From Flavobacterium chilense (lineage in GTDB: Bacteria; Bacteroidota; Bacteroidia; Flavobacteriales; Flavobacteriaceae): a stretch of 39,148 nucleotides of DNA. The stretch is taken from the NCBI RefSeq assembly GCF_001602525.1, contig NZ_LSYT01000017.1, positions 1 to 39,148 on the forward strand, written 5' to 3'. The position numbers were made by a program, and so were the translations under genes. The notes below the pieces were generated by a model. It did not search any database, was not told where the DNA came from, and saw nothing but the letters and a program-made list of their open reading frames with translations. This document shows, piece after piece, positions 1 to 9,696 of the stretch (its first letter is position 1; each line of letters begins with the position of its first letter).

Positions 1-3000
1 TTGTAATTGTACTGGTTTTGAGAAAGGATATTGTTGTTTTTGTCTTTCACAAATTCAAGTCTTCCAAAGGAATCATAGGTATAAGTTATTTTATCTCCTT
101 TAGGATCTGTTATGGTGCTTACTCCCACCAGTGGAATATAAGTGTAGGTCGTGATCATAGCATTTGGCAATGTTGTACGTAAGTTGTTTATACCTGCAAG
201 ACTACTCTCATCTATACTATTTATATCTGACAGTCCTAAAGCTGCAGCTACCTCTGCATTTGTAGCATTTTCTATCTTGGCAATAGGAACAGATTTAATG
301 TATCCCCAGATAATTGTTACAGGACTTCCGTTTTCAGGGGTATATTGGGTGATATTCCCAAAAGTGTCATAACTGTCAAAAGTGATTTTTTTCTCTAATT
401 GATCCGGTACAATATTCCCTTTTTTTGCATAAATATATTGAGGCAATAATAGAGATTGACCAGTTGGTGTATAGCTACCATACTTTGTTACCTTTTCAGA
501 TAATTTATTGCCATTATTGTAACTTTCTATTTTTAAAGGGCTGCCGATCATATTTTTTGAAATTAATAAATCTCTTAATGGTTCGCCTGCCATTACTGCA
601 TCTGTTGCATATGAATATTTGGTTTCTAATGTTTCTCCTTTAGAGTTTGTATTAATTTGGTTTGTAAGATAACCTGTGTTTAAATTGTAGTTATTTGCTG
701 TGGTTTGAGTTATTTCCTGACCATAATAAAAACTTTTATTCTCATCAGTTAATAGACCATAATTTTTAGCTTCATGTCTAAACTGATTTACTTGATAATC
801 GTTCATTGGTCTTGGATAAGGTAATATGCATCCTGATCCAATTACGTTGCCAGCAGGAAGCCAAGTTTCTCTTACTGCTTTTACTTCTAAAGCATAAACA
901 TATTGGGGTATGTCACGTTTTTCTCCAAATAAATAAGTATTTGCCTGATTGGTAAGTACTACATTAGCTTCGTTTTTTATTGTTTTTGTTTTTAACAGTC
1001 CAGTATAAAAATAATTTTCTTCATCAACTAAAGAGTTTGCAGAAGGTTGTCCATAATAAGTGAAAATAGTTTTACCATTGCTTAGCAATTGATTGTTTTG
1101 ATTTTTCCCAAAGTCTGATTTTTCAACTGTTTTATATAGTACAGGGCTTCCTCTAAAATTAGAGAGAGGATAGACACTTGTATAATTATAAAAGTCTTGT
1201 CTGACATAAGTACTGTTACATCCTGTATTATCCTGAATATAATATCCGGAATAAAATTTAGGTCTTTGTAGCATTATTCCGGTACTTTTTGCATTCTGCT
1301 CATAATTATAAGCTGTAGTAATACATTCTCCGTTGAAATCACAATTTTTAATTTGTTTGATTCTGATTCCACCTACAGTTTGATTGAAATTATCAGGTAA
1401 CTGCTCTAATTTTGTTGTTAATGATGCTGTTGTTCCCGGATCTGAAATAGCTACTAATTTGTATTTTCCAGCTGTAGAGATATAGGCTGTAGCTGTTCCG
1501 TTGACCGTAGCAACTCCTAGCCAGTTTCCTTCAAAATCCCAACCCTTTGAAGTACTATAGATTGTAGTTTGATCATCAATTTTTACTAATAACACTTTAG
1601 CATCTCTTCTGTTATCGGTTCTGGGATAGGATGTTAAGTTTCTCAGACTATAATTAAGACTCAGCGATACAGGAGCTTTAGTTATTTCTAAAGTATCATC
1701 TATTTTCGTTTCTCCATTGCTTTGTGCATTGGCGCCATAATTTTTTTCTGTTAAAGCATCTGCAGCATATGGAAAATTGTATTCTCCGGATTGCATAAGT
1801 ACTTTGTTTGGTTCATATTCAATTAATGAATATCCTTTGGTTTGATAAGTAATTTTAGTTAAAGCCCCAATTTTAGTACTGTTGTAATCTGGTTTTATAT
1901 TAGGATTACTGTCGATATTTATAGAAGAGTAAATTGCAGGTCTGCCTTTTTCATTGTAATAGCCCCATAAATCTTTTTTATAATAATCACTGTTGTCTGC
2001 AATAATAGGATAAGGAGTACTCATGTCGTATTCCATTTCATTGGTAATGGCTCCATTGTATTTTACATTCATCAAATTTGTTCTTCGGCCCGTCCATCCC
2101 GAATAAGAAAAATCATAACTTTTCACTGAATTTGAAGACTTATCTTTTACGCTTAGGTTTGTAATTACAGCGATAGCCGGTTCTGCTGGGTTAGTGTTAT
2201 ATTGTAATTCAATCGTGTAAGTACTTGTAATTATTTTTTTTAGTTTTAGAGTATTTAAGACTGTTGTTGTTGTATTTGTACGAAGTGAAAGGTTACTATA
2301 AGCTATTTGATTGCTTGTTTTTATAATACTTTGGGATTGATTAGAGTCATTATAGCTAATCGGATTAGAGTCATATTCAAATGTGATCTTGTTAGTAGTA
2401 TTAGGAAAGTTAATTTCTTTTAATAAAAAAGAAGAAGTATAATTATAGTTTATATCGGATGATGATATAAAATCTGCTCCAAGTGCAATATTAAAAACGT
2501 AGTTGATTCCCTGATCATCTGTTAAGGTAAAGCCACTGTAGGAATAACCGGAAAGCTTGTAGTTTTCATTTTTTAAAAAAATAGGATTATTATTTTTGTC
2601 CAGATAAAAACTGCAGCTTAAATTACCTGCATTTACATTATATTTATCAGGTTCTCCATCAAAAATGCCATTGGCTATGTTTTCTAAAAAATGTTGAATT
2701 GTAGTTCTTCCTGCAGGACTGGTCACATCATCATAAGGAGGTAGTTTGTTTAAATATTTGTAAACATATTCTTTGTTATATTCGTGATTTTCATCATTTA
2801 GTCCGTTAACAGAATGCATGATGGAACCTCCGATATTAAAAGTCCAGCCTACTCCTGCATAACCGGGAGTTTCACTTAAAAGAAGTCCTGAATAATTATA
2901 AGATAAATTGATGGGCATAGTAAAATTACCCTCTTTAATCTCGAATATCGGAATAGTATAATTAATTCGGCCTGTTGAAATGTCAATAGGAATTTCGCCC

Positions 3001-3140
3001 ACTTTACTAAGTGATGCAGCCTGAGGTGTAGAAACAGTAATATTTGGAATGTAATTTTTGTTTTCACCTTCAGTCTGGGCTCTTATATGTGTAAAACTTA
3101 AAAATAAAACAAATAAAAAAGTGCATGTAGTTAATTTCAT
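1..3140 (-). CDS. Secreted RHS/YD-repeat protein, C-terminal part outside window
   Basis: The frame stays open from the ATG at 3140 to the left edge (about 1046 codons), and the codon phase at both ends agrees. The first ~20 residues are a signal peptide (MKLTTCTFLFVLFLSFTHIRAQ) for Sec export. The next ~100 residues (IPIDISTGRINYTIPIFEI, then GYAGVGWTFNIGGSI) have the look of the N-terminal region of Bacteroidota RHS-like proteins, where a beta-sandwich 'plug' precedes the repeats. YD-type repeats appear near the visible end (TYTYDSFGRLEFVKDKNNNI). Such proteins form a large shell and often carry a variable C-terminal toxin-like domain. That part, and any immunity gene, would lie beyond position 1. 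It is divergent from the secretion operon at 3416, with 275 bp between them. Confident as RHS/YD-like; function not determinable from the fragment. Confidence 0.85.
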   Translation of the reverse strand, partial: MKLTTCTFLFVLFLSFTHIRAQTEGENKNYIPNITVSTPQAASLSKVGEIPIDISTGRINYTIPIFEIKEGNFTMPINLSYNYSGLLLSETPGYAGVGWTFNIGGSIMHSVNGLNDENHEYNKEYVYKYLNKLPPYDDVTSPAGRTTIQHFLENIANGIFDGEPDKYNVNAGNLSCSFYLDKNNNPIFLKNENYKLSGYSYSGFTLTDDQGINYVFNIALGADFISSSDINYNYTSSFLLKEINFPNTTNKITFEYDSNPISYNDSNQSQSIIKTSNQIAYSNLSLRTNTTTTVLNTLKLKKIITSTYTIELQYNTNPAEPAIAVITNLSVKDKSSNSVKSYDFSYSGWTGRRTNLMNVKYNGAITNEMEYDMSTPYPIIADNSDYYKKDLWGYYNEKGRPAIYSSINIDSNPNIKPDYNSTKIGALTKITYQTKGYSLIEYEPNKVLMQSGEYNFPYAADALTEKNYGANAQSNGETKIDDTLEITKAPVSLSLNYSLRNLTSYPRTDNRRDAKVLLVKIDDQTTIYSTSKGWDFEGNWLGVATVNGTATAYISTAGKYKLVAISDPGTTASLTTKLEQLPDNFNQTVGGIRIKQIKNCDFNGECITTAYNYEQNAKSTGIMLQRPKFYSGYYIQDNTGCNSTYVRQDFYNYTSVYPLSNFRGSPVLYKTVEKSDFGKNQNNQLLSNGKTIFTYYGQPSANSLVDEENYFYTGLLKTKTIKNEANVVLTNQANTYLFGEKRDIPQYVYALEVKAVRETWLPAGNVIGSGCILPYPRPMNDYQVNQFRHEAKNYGLLTDENKSFYYGQEITQTTANNYNLNTGYLTNQINTNSKGETLETKYSYATDAVMAGEPLRDLLISKNMIGSPLKIESYNNGNKLSEKVTKYGSYTPTGQSLLLPQYIYAKKGNIVPDQLEKKITFDSYDTFGNITQYTPENGSPVTIIWGYIKSVPIAKIENATNAEVAAALGLSDINSIDESSLAGINNLRTTLPNAMITTYTYIPLVGVSTITDPKGDKITYTYDSFGRLEFVKDKNNNILSQNQYNY

Positions 3141-3365
3141 AAAGATGTCTGGTTTGAATATAAAATTTTAAGAGTGTATATTTTTAGGTGAAAAGACTTT
3201 TTATTAATTTACCATTCGTTTAAAATGTAAAAAAAAAAATCTAGATTACTGATTTTTAGTTTGTTGTAAAATAGGTTGCAAGACTTAAAGCGAAGGCAAT
3301 AATAACAAAAAAAATCTTATGGTTTTGTGTAATTATTAACAAATTATTTCTCATGATATCGTTTC

Positions 3366-3394
3366 TTGTTTTCTCAATAAAAAAGATATATTTG
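3366..3394 (+). promoter_or_regulatory. Promoter of the type II secretion-like operon
   Basis: A perfect Bacteroidota -7 element TATATTTG (consensus TAnnTTTG) lies at 3387-3394, with a -33 type TTG at 3366-3368, 18 nt upstream. This predicts transcription starting close to 3400, leaving a short leader of about 15 nt before the TTG start of the pseudopilin gene at 3416. Confidence 0.6.
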
Positions 3395-3415
3395 TAAAAA
3401 TTAATTACACTTGTT

Positions 3416-3826
3416 TTGAAGAAAAATCTATTAAAAAAACTACCTTCTTTCAACCTTCAGGAAATGTTGATTGTTTTGGCCATTATAGGAATTTTACTTT
3501 TAATCGCATTGCCCAATCTGATGCCTTTAATAACCAAAGCCAAGAGTGTTGAGGCTCAGGTACAGTTAAAAGCAATTTATAATGCTGAAAAACAGTATTA
3601 TTTTATGTACTCTAAATACAGTCCAAATTTTACAGAGATTGACTTTGAAGCACCTAAAACAACAAAAGAAAACGGAAGTGCTAATTATGTTTATGAAATT
3701 ATTCAGTCTACAAACAACGAGTTTAAAGTAAAAGCTACTGCTATTACTGATTTTAATGGAAATGGTGTTTTTAATGTTTGGGAAATTGATCAAAATGGTG
3801 TACCCAAGCAAATTGTAAGCGATTAA
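3416..3826 (+). CDS. Type II secretion-like major pseudopilin (GspG-like)
   Basis: A 136-residue type IV pilin-like protein. A short basic leader (KKNLLKKLP) is followed by S11-F12-N-L-Q-E16-M and a hydrophobic helix (LIVLAIIGILLLIALP), the class III prepilin signal with Glu at mature position 5. The residue before the cleavage site is Ser rather than the usual Gly, which prepilin peptidases may still accept. The C-terminus contains DFNGNGVFNVWEID, resembling the calcium-binding end of GspG pseudopilins. Start: an in-frame TAA at 3395 and the lack of any ATG leave TTG 3416 as the only reasonable start. It is the first gene of the operon and directly abuts the prepilin peptidase gene (TAA then ATG). 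In this family the protein polymerises into the periplasmic pseudopilus. Confidence 0.8.
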   Translation: MKKNLLKKLPSFNLQEMLIVLAIIGILLLIALPNLMPLITKAKSVEAQVQLKAIYNAEKQYYFMYSKYSPNFTEIDFEAPKTTKENGSANYVYEIIQSTNNEFKVKATAITDFNGNGVFNVWEIDQNGVPKQIVSD

Positions 3827-4300
3827 ATGTGGTGTTTAAAACTTCTATTAATTATTGTATTTGCGATTATTCTATATCAGGATTTTAAAAATCGCCTGGT
3901 ATACTGGTTCTTATATCCTATTGTTGGAATTTTAGCTTTTGCGATTCAATTGTCTATAGTACCTTTAACAATCGTAGTTTTTAATACAGGTTTTAATTTA
4001 TTGTTTGTGTTTCTTATTTTGGGAGTTAGTTTTTTCTATACGCGATTTCGCAATATAAATTTTCAAAATGCAATAGGAATAGGTGATGTTCTGTTTTTTA
4101 TTTTTATTTGCTGCACCTTCTCAATAGTTTCTTTTTTTGTTTTATTTGTCTTTTCTTTACTTTTTTCTCTCATTTTGCATTTTGTGCTTAATAATAAAGA
4201 AAATAGAACTGTTCCTTTAGCAGGCTATATGTCGCTTTTTTTTGGAGCAGTATACATCATGACTTTTTTATATAACAGCACTTTTTTATATGCTTACTAA
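3827..4300 (+). CDS. Prepilin peptidase, A24 family (GspO/PilD-like, catalytic part only)
   Basis: A 157-residue polytopic membrane protein. Both catalytic aspartates of A24 aspartic peptidases are visible: D19 in YQDFKNR and D87 in the GIGDVLF form of the GxGD motif. The N-terminal cysteine-containing methyltransferase domain of classical PilD is absent, so this is the short peptidase-only type. It sits immediately after the pseudopilin gene, its obvious substrate, and overlaps the ATPase gene by 11 bp, so the three genes are co-transcribed. Expected role: cleavage of the pseudopilin leader on the cytoplasmic face of the inner membrane. Confidence 0.8.
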   Translation: MWCLKLLLIIVFAIILYQDFKNRLVYWFLYPIVGILAFAIQLSIVPLTIVVFNTGFNLLFVFLILGVSFFYTRFRNINFQNAIGIGDVLFFIFICCTFSIVSFFVLFVFSLLFSLILHFVLNNKENRTVPLAGYMSLFFGAVYIMTFLYNSTFLYAY

Positions 4301-5705
4301 AATGGATAATTTCGATATTCCGATAGAATTTCAACAGCTTGTAAAATCAGAACAAGCATACTATTACAGAATTATTCCAATAGGGAAAAATGATCAGGCG
4401 GTTTTATTAAAGACAGATGCCTCTGATATTATAAGTTTGCAAAATGAGTTAGGGATTTTATTAAGTTTTAAAGTTGAATTAGAAGAGGATACAACAGAAA
4501 ACATAAATCGTTATTTAAGCACAAATTATAGAAAAACGTCAAACAATAGTGTTTCAGAAATTCATTATACAGCTGATTTTTTAGAAAAAATTGTATTAAA
4601 TGCCAAAGAAATTGGGAGCAGTGATATTCACTTTGAACCTTACGAAAAAAATGCCAGAGTTCGTTTTCGCATGGATGGAAAACTAAAAGAACAATTTCAT
4701 ATTTCGGTTGAGGAATATCCCATTATAGTCAATAAAATAAAGATCAGGGCTCAGCTTGATATTTCAGAGAAACGTTTACCGCAGGATGGGCGTATTACAA
4801 TGGTAACAGATTATCAGGATTTTGATGTTCGTGTATCTGTTTTGCCTACTTTGCATGGAGAAAAAGTGGTGTTGCGTATTTTAAGTAAAGATACCAGTCA
4901 TATTGATATTAATTCTCTTGGTTTTACAGAGAAAGAATTAACGGCCTATCTTGAAAACATAAAACGTCCAAATGGTATTGTGTTAATTTCTGGCCCAACA
5001 GGATCTGGAAAAACTACGACTTTATATGCTACTTTAAAAAAGCTAAATGTACCTAATACGAATATTTTAACAGTTGAAGACCCAATAGAGTATACTCTTG
5101 AAGGTATTAATCAGGTACAATTAAAAGAAAATATAGGGCTGGACTTTGCTACTACTCTCAGAACCTTTTTAAGGCAGGATCCTGATATTATAATGGTAGG
5201 AGAGATTCGTGATGTTAATACAGCCAATATGGCAATCAGGGCAGCTTTGACCGGGCACCTTGTTCTTTCGACAATACATACCAATTCGGCTTGGGCAACA
5301 GTCTCAAGATTAATTGATATGGGAATTCCATCTTTTTTAATTGCCAGCACATTAAATATTAGTGTTGCACAACGTTTGGTTCGTAAATTATGTGATACCT
5401 GCAAAGCTGAAGAAAAAATTTCTCCTGAAATTTTTCCGAGTTCATTTGAAATTCCTAATAATCTGCACTCTCATTATGTAGCTGTAGGTTGTGAACATTG
5501 TTATCATACAGGTTACTCTGGCCGAAAAGCGATTTATGAAATCTTACCCATTGGGGCTGAATTATCTAATTTAATCAAGAATAATCAACTGGATATTGAT
5601 GCTTATCTGGAAGAAAATAACATTTTTACACTAAAAAAGAATGCATTGTTACTAATTAAAGATGGAATCACTTCGGTTGATGAAGTTTTTTCACTACTCT
5701 TGTAG
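4290..5705 (+). CDS. gspE: Type II secretion ATPase GspE/PilB family
   Basis: A 471-residue secretion ATPase. Motifs in order: a short N-terminal region; an N2-like domain with SSDIHFEP (110-117); Walker A GPTGSGKT (235-242); Asp box (TVEDPIEY, 261-268); Walker B DIIMVGEIRD (299-308); His box TGHLVLSTIHTN (321-332); and a zinc-binding C-terminal pair CDTC (368-371) and CEHC (401-404), followed by GYSGRKAIYEIL. The first ~90 residues are shorter than in proteobacterial GspE, so the N1 domain that docks on GspL may be reduced. Starts at ATG 4290 or ATG 4302; both lie within or next to the end of the preceding gene. It powers pseudopilus assembly. Confidence 0.95.
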   Translation: MLTKMDNFDIPIEFQQLVKSEQAYYYRIIPIGKNDQAVLLKTDASDIISLQNELGILLSFKVELEEDTTENINRYLSTNYRKTSNNSVSEIHYTADFLEKIVLNAKEIGSSDIHFEPYEKNARVRFRMDGKLKEQFHISVEEYPIIVNKIKIRAQLDISEKRLPQDGRITMVTDYQDFDVRVSVLPTLHGEKVVLRILSKDTSHIDINSLGFTEKELTAYLENIKRPNGIVLISGPTGSGKTTTLYATLKKLNVPNTNILTVEDPIEYTLEGINQVQLKENIGLDFATTLRTFLRQDPDIIMVGEIRDVNTANMAIRAALTGHLVLSTIHTNSAWATVSRLIDMGIPSFLIASTLNISVAQRLVRKLCDTCKAEEKISPEIFPSSFEIPNNLHSHYVAVGCEHCYHTGYSGRKAIYEILPIGAELSNLIKNNQLDIDAYLEENNIFTLKKNALLLIKDGITSVDEVFSLLL

Positions 5706-5743
5706 TAAAATACACCTATAAAATTTACAATTGAACTAAATTC

Positions 5744-7942
5744 ATGAAAAAAATAATTACGCTATTTTTAATACTAATTTTTCAAACTTCATTTTCACAG
5801 GAAAATAGAATATTACAACTTAAAAATAATATAGAAGCAATTACTGCTGATGCTCCGGGATTAAACGAAAAAATTAATGTCAACATTAAAGAGGCCTCAT
5901 TATCAAGTTTTCTATTGGCAGTTTCTCAAGTACATAAATTAAATATTAGTGTAGCGCCCAATTTAAGCCAGATTAATATTGTCAATAATTTTTCAAATGT
6001 AACTGTAGGTGATTTACTTATTTTTTTATGTAAGGAATACAATCTTACAATTGATTTTACAGGAAACATTCTTTCTGTAAAATCATATGTAAAACCAGCT
6101 GAAATCCCTGCTCTAAAAACAATAGATGTAAGTTATGATTTAGTAAATAATTTACTTTCATTGAATTTAAAAGATGATAAATTATACGATGTTTTTAGAA
6201 AAATTATGGATGTAAGTGCTAAGAATTTAGTTTTTGCTCCAGGTCTGGAAAATCAACTTTTAACCGTTTATATAAAAAACATGCCTTTTGATGCAGCCCT
6301 TAATAAGCTTGCATTTGCTAATAATCTAACTGTTACAAAGTCAAGAGACAATTTTTATATTTTTGATAAACTTGAAGGAAATTTTGTAGTAGAAGGAACA
6401 TCAGATCCAAATGGTGCAATAAGGCAAAACAAGCCACAACGACCAAGAAAATCTAATTTTTTCTTTACAGTAGTTGATGCTGATAAAAAATTACTGGATG
6501 TCGATTTTGAAAACACACCTATTTCAAGTATTGTATATGATATAGGACATGAATTAGATATCAACATGTTTCTTTCAAGTCCGTTAGAAGGGGCGGGTAA
6601 TGCAACAGTTAAGGCTAAGAATATTACCTTTGATGCTCTTTTGACAAAAATATTCGAAAGCAGATCAGATAGTAATAGCAGTCCTTCAAATAATAATTCA
6701 CAACAATTTAATAATAACTCAGGAACAAGTGTATCATCATCCTCAGGAGGTTCTTTTACCTTTATGAAAAATGGTCCTATTTATTATTTTGGTACAAAAG
6801 ATCAACTAGTAGTAAGAACGATTAAATCCATCCCTTTGATGCATCGTTCGATTGAAATTTTAAGTGATCCGTCAAAAGAAGGGAGAAGTGCGGGAAGATT
6901 AAATAATACCAACAATTATTCAAATTATAGTTCAGGATATAATTCAAACAATAATTTTTCAGACAATAGAACGAACTCAAATTATCAAAATCAAAATAGT
7001 AATTATAATAGTAATGTTAGTAGTTCGTCCTCTTCATCCAGCAGTAACCCTTCGGAATCTATTTTAACAATAATCCCAGACGAAATAAAGAAGGATTTAG
7101 ATATAAAAATTGATAAAGAACTAAATAGTTTTTTAGTGAATGGCCCTACAGCAAATATTGAGCGATTTGAATCCTTTATACAGTATATAGACAAAGCTGT
7201 TCCGGTTATTTTGATTGAGGTTATGCTTTTAGAAGTGAATCGAAATACAACTGTTGAAACAGGTATAAAGGCTGGTATTGGGGAAAAACCTGTTACTACT
7301 TCAGGAACTGTTTTTCCTAATGCAGATATTAATCTAGGAGCCTCTACGATCAATAAAATTATTGATGGTTTTAGCGGATTCGGGTCTCTAAATATAGGAC
7401 AAGTTGTGCCTAATTTTTATTTAAGTCTTAAGGCGATGGAAACGAATGGAAATTTGAAAGTTCGTTCTTCCCCAAGATTATCTACATTAAATGGTCATAA
7501 GGCTTATTTGTCTATTGGAGAAACGACTTATTATGTAGTAACAAATCAAAACTTTTACGGATCACAAATTCCACAGGCTTCCGAGGTTAAAAATTACCAG
7601 CCTATAGATGCAGAACTGTCAGTAACAATAATGCCTTTGGTTTCTGGTAACGGACAAATAACAATGGATATCAAAGTAATACAGTCTAGTTTCAATGGTC
7701 AGAAAGTAGACAAGGATGCGCCTCCTGGAATTAATTCAAGAGAGTTTACATCGATTATCAGGGTTAAAGATCAGGACTTAATTGTATTGGGAGGACTTGA
7801 AGAATCGGTTAAAAATGATTCAGGAACAGGAGTACCGTTGCTATCAAGAATTCCTATCATTAAATGGATATTCAGCTCCCGTAAACGAGAAGATTCAAAG
7901 AAAAAATTAAGTGTTTTAATCAAACCTACTGTTATTTACTAA
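5744..7942 (+). CDS. gspD: Type II/III secretin (GspD-like) outer-membrane channel
   Basis: A 732-residue secretin with an N-terminal signal peptide ending near FSQ (residue ~19). N0/STN-like domains follow (about 40-110 and 145-210), then a further N-type domain. Two Ser/Asn-rich low-complexity linkers (about 310-345 and 383-455) come next, then the C-terminal secretin domain: VPVILIEVMLLEVN, and the signature VKDQDLIVLGGL followed by GVPLLSRIPIIKWIF near the end. It forms the outer-membrane pore. The linkers are much more extended than in textbook GspD and presumably adapt channel length or flexibility. The last base of its TAA is the first base of the next ATG, so translation is probably coupled. 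Confidence 0.92.
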   Translation: MKKIITLFLILIFQTSFSQENRILQLKNNIEAITADAPGLNEKINVNIKEASLSSFLLAVSQVHKLNISVAPNLSQINIVNNFSNVTVGDLLIFLCKEYNLTIDFTGNILSVKSYVKPAEIPALKTIDVSYDLVNNLLSLNLKDDKLYDVFRKIMDVSAKNLVFAPGLENQLLTVYIKNMPFDAALNKLAFANNLTVTKSRDNFYIFDKLEGNFVVEGTSDPNGAIRQNKPQRPRKSNFFFTVVDADKKLLDVDFENTPISSIVYDIGHELDINMFLSSPLEGAGNATVKAKNITFDALLTKIFESRSDSNSSPSNNNSQQFNNNSGTSVSSSSGGSFTFMKNGPIYYFGTKDQLVVRTIKSIPLMHRSIEILSDPSKEGRSAGRLNNTNNYSNYSSGYNSNNNFSDNRTNSNYQNQNSNYNSNVSSSSSSSSSNPSESILTIIPDEIKKDLDIKIDKELNSFLVNGPTANIERFESFIQYIDKAVPVILIEVMLLEVNRNTTVETGIKAGIGEKPVTTSGTVFPNADINLGASTINKIIDGFSGFGSLNIGQVVPNFYLSLKAMETNGNLKVRSSPRLSTLNGHKAYLSIGETTYYVVTNQNFYGSQIPQASEVKNYQPIDAELSVTIMPLVSGNGQITMDIKVIQSSFNGQKVDKDAPPGINSREFTSIIRVKDQDLIVLGGLEESVKNDSGTGVPLLSRIPIIKWIFSSRKREDSKKKLSVLIKPTVIY

Positions 7943-9138
7943 TGACATTACCATCGATAACCAACTTTTTGCTAGGCAAACAATATATAGGCATCGAGCA
8001 CTTTACTTTAAATAATGAAGATAAAGTAGCATTACTGCTAGTTGAAAAGAAAAAAGAAGGATTAGTAATTGCAAAAAAAGACAGGGTTAATTATAATGGA
8101 AAAATAGCAGAGAAATGGGATTCTAAATTACCATTTTTTTTAATTATAAATAATAATCAGGTTATTCAGAAAGAGATCTCTGGAATAGATCCATCTGATG
8201 AAAAATTATTACATAAAGCATTTCCAAATACAAATTGGGAAGAGTTTTATTTTGAAATTTGGAGACTTAAAACAAAATCGATAATTGCAATTGCAAGGCA
8301 ATCCTATTTGAACGAAATAATTTCAAACTATGAAAAACAAAAAATAACAATTTCAGGAGTAAGTTTAGGAGTATGTTCTATAGCCGAAATCATAAATTAT
8401 ACAGAAGAAACGGAACTCTATACCAATTGTCAGATTGTTTCAAGACACGAACAAAATCAAGTTATAGTATCCAGTGTTCCGGATTCTGCGATAAGTTATA
8501 CTATTAATGAGCTTAAGATAGAAAACAGACAGTTATTAGCGTTTTCAGGAATATTGAGATTGATAATGAATACGACTTTAAATACAGGTTCTATTGTATC
8601 TTATAGTGAAGAATTGTACGATCGATACAATCAAAAAATGTTTTTTGGCAAAAGTCTTAAAATTATGGTTGGGATACTTTTAGCAATTCTGCTCCTCAAT
8701 TTTGTCTTTTTCTCTCACTATTACAAACTAGCTCAGGAAACATCTGAAACATTGTTGGTCAATAAATCTTCAATTGAGGATGTTAGTAAAATAAAGCAAA
8801 GAATACTTTTAAAAGAAGAAAAAGTTAAAAACATTGTAGGTAAAACGGTTTCTCAAAGTTCTCTGATTATAAATGAGATCACGAATAAAGTTCCTTCTTC
8901 TATTTTATTAACAGAGTTGACTTTTAACCCTTTGGAGAAAAAAGTAAAGCTAGAAGAGCCTATCCTTACACAAGAAAAAACAATTACAATTTCAGGAACA
9001 ACAATCGCCAATAGTGCGTTTACCACTTGGGTTGAAGCAATTGAAAAGCTAAAATGGGTAGATAAAGTTTTAATAACTCATTTTGGAAAAAATGAAGCGA
9101 ATGAAACAGAATTTTCAATAAAATTGACGTTGAAATAA
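7942..9138 (+). CDS. GspL/PilM-PilN-like inner-membrane assembly protein
   Basis: A 398-residue bitopic protein: about 235 cytoplasmic residues, one membrane segment (LKIMVGILLAILLLNFVFF, ~240-258), then ~140 periplasmic residues that start with a predicted coiled stretch. This is the layout of GspL, in which the cytoplasmic domain recruits GspE and the periplasmic domain pairs with GspM. Sequence similarity to textbook GspL is not obvious, so the call rests on architecture and on position between the secretin and a GspM/PilO-like gene. It overlaps gspD by 1 bp and ends 1 bp before the next gene. Confidence 0.65.
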   Translation: MTLPSITNFLLGKQYIGIEHFTLNNEDKVALLLVEKKKEGLVIAKKDRVNYNGKIAEKWDSKLPFFLIINNNQVIQKEISGIDPSDEKLLHKAFPNTNWEEFYFEIWRLKTKSIIAIARQSYLNEIISNYEKQKITISGVSLGVCSIAEIINYTEETELYTNCQIVSRHEQNQVIVSSVPDSAISYTINELKIENRQLLAFSGILRLIMNTTLNTGSIVSYSEELYDRYNQKMFFGKSLKIMVGILLAILLLNFVFFSHYYKLAQETSETLLVNKSSIEDVSKIKQRILLKEEKVKNIVGKTVSQSSLIINEITNKVPSSILLTELTFNPLEKKVKLEEPILTQEKTITISGTTIANSAFTTWVEAIEKLKWVDKVLITHFGKNEANETEFSIKLTLK

Positions 9139-9139
9139 G

Positions 9140-9661
9140 ATGAAGTTAGATAAAAAAAATAAACTGCTTTTAGTTGGATTTCTGTTGGTGCTTTATATAT
9201 GTTACTCGTTTGCTATATCAAATACAGTAAATTATTACAAAGAATATAGAACTAAGCAGGAGCAGATAGCCGTAGATAGTAATATGCCAAAATTGGTGGG
9301 TCAGCTAATTCAAAAAGAAAAGCAGTTAGATCAGGCGCTTTCTAATTATAATGTAAATATTTCAGAATCATTTCAAAATGATTTATTAAAGCAGCTTACT
9401 TCTTATAGTGATAGTTACAAACTTAAAATTGTCGATTTTCAGGAGCCGCATTCCGTATCGCAAAAAGGTTTTACGGTAACGAGCTATATTTTTTCGCTGG
9501 AAGGTTCTTTTAATGGTTGTTTAGCTGTGCTTAATAAAGTAGAAAACAATCCTGCTCTTGGGGTTATCAAGCATTTAAACTTTGTTAAAAAGAAAAATTA
9601 TAAGACCAATACTGATGAGTTATTTGTAGAGGTTATTATGCAGAAAAATAAAGGAGTTTAA
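9140..9661 (+). CDS. GspM/PilO-like inner-membrane assembly protein
   Basis: A 173-residue protein with a short basic N-terminus, one membrane helix (LLLVGFLLVLYICYSFAIS, ~10-28), a coiled-coil-like stretch (YYKEYRTKQEQ to KEKQLDQALSNY), and a C-terminal ferredoxin-like alpha/beta domain. This is the GspM/PilO pattern. It starts 1 bp after the GspL-like gene and is the expected dimer partner of that protein. It is the last recognisable machine component in the operon; no polytopic GspF-like gene follows. Confidence 0.65.
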   Translation: MKLDKKNKLLLVGFLLVLYICYSFAISNTVNYYKEYRTKQEQIAVDSNMPKLVGQLIQKEKQLDQALSNYNVNISESFQNDLLKQLTSYSDSYKLKIVDFQEPHSVSQKGFTVTSYIFSLEGSFNGCLAVLNKVENNPALGVIKHLNFVKKKNYKTNTDELFVEVIMQKNKGV

Positions 9662-9696
9662 CCAAAACTTACTATTAAAAACCAAATTTATTAATT

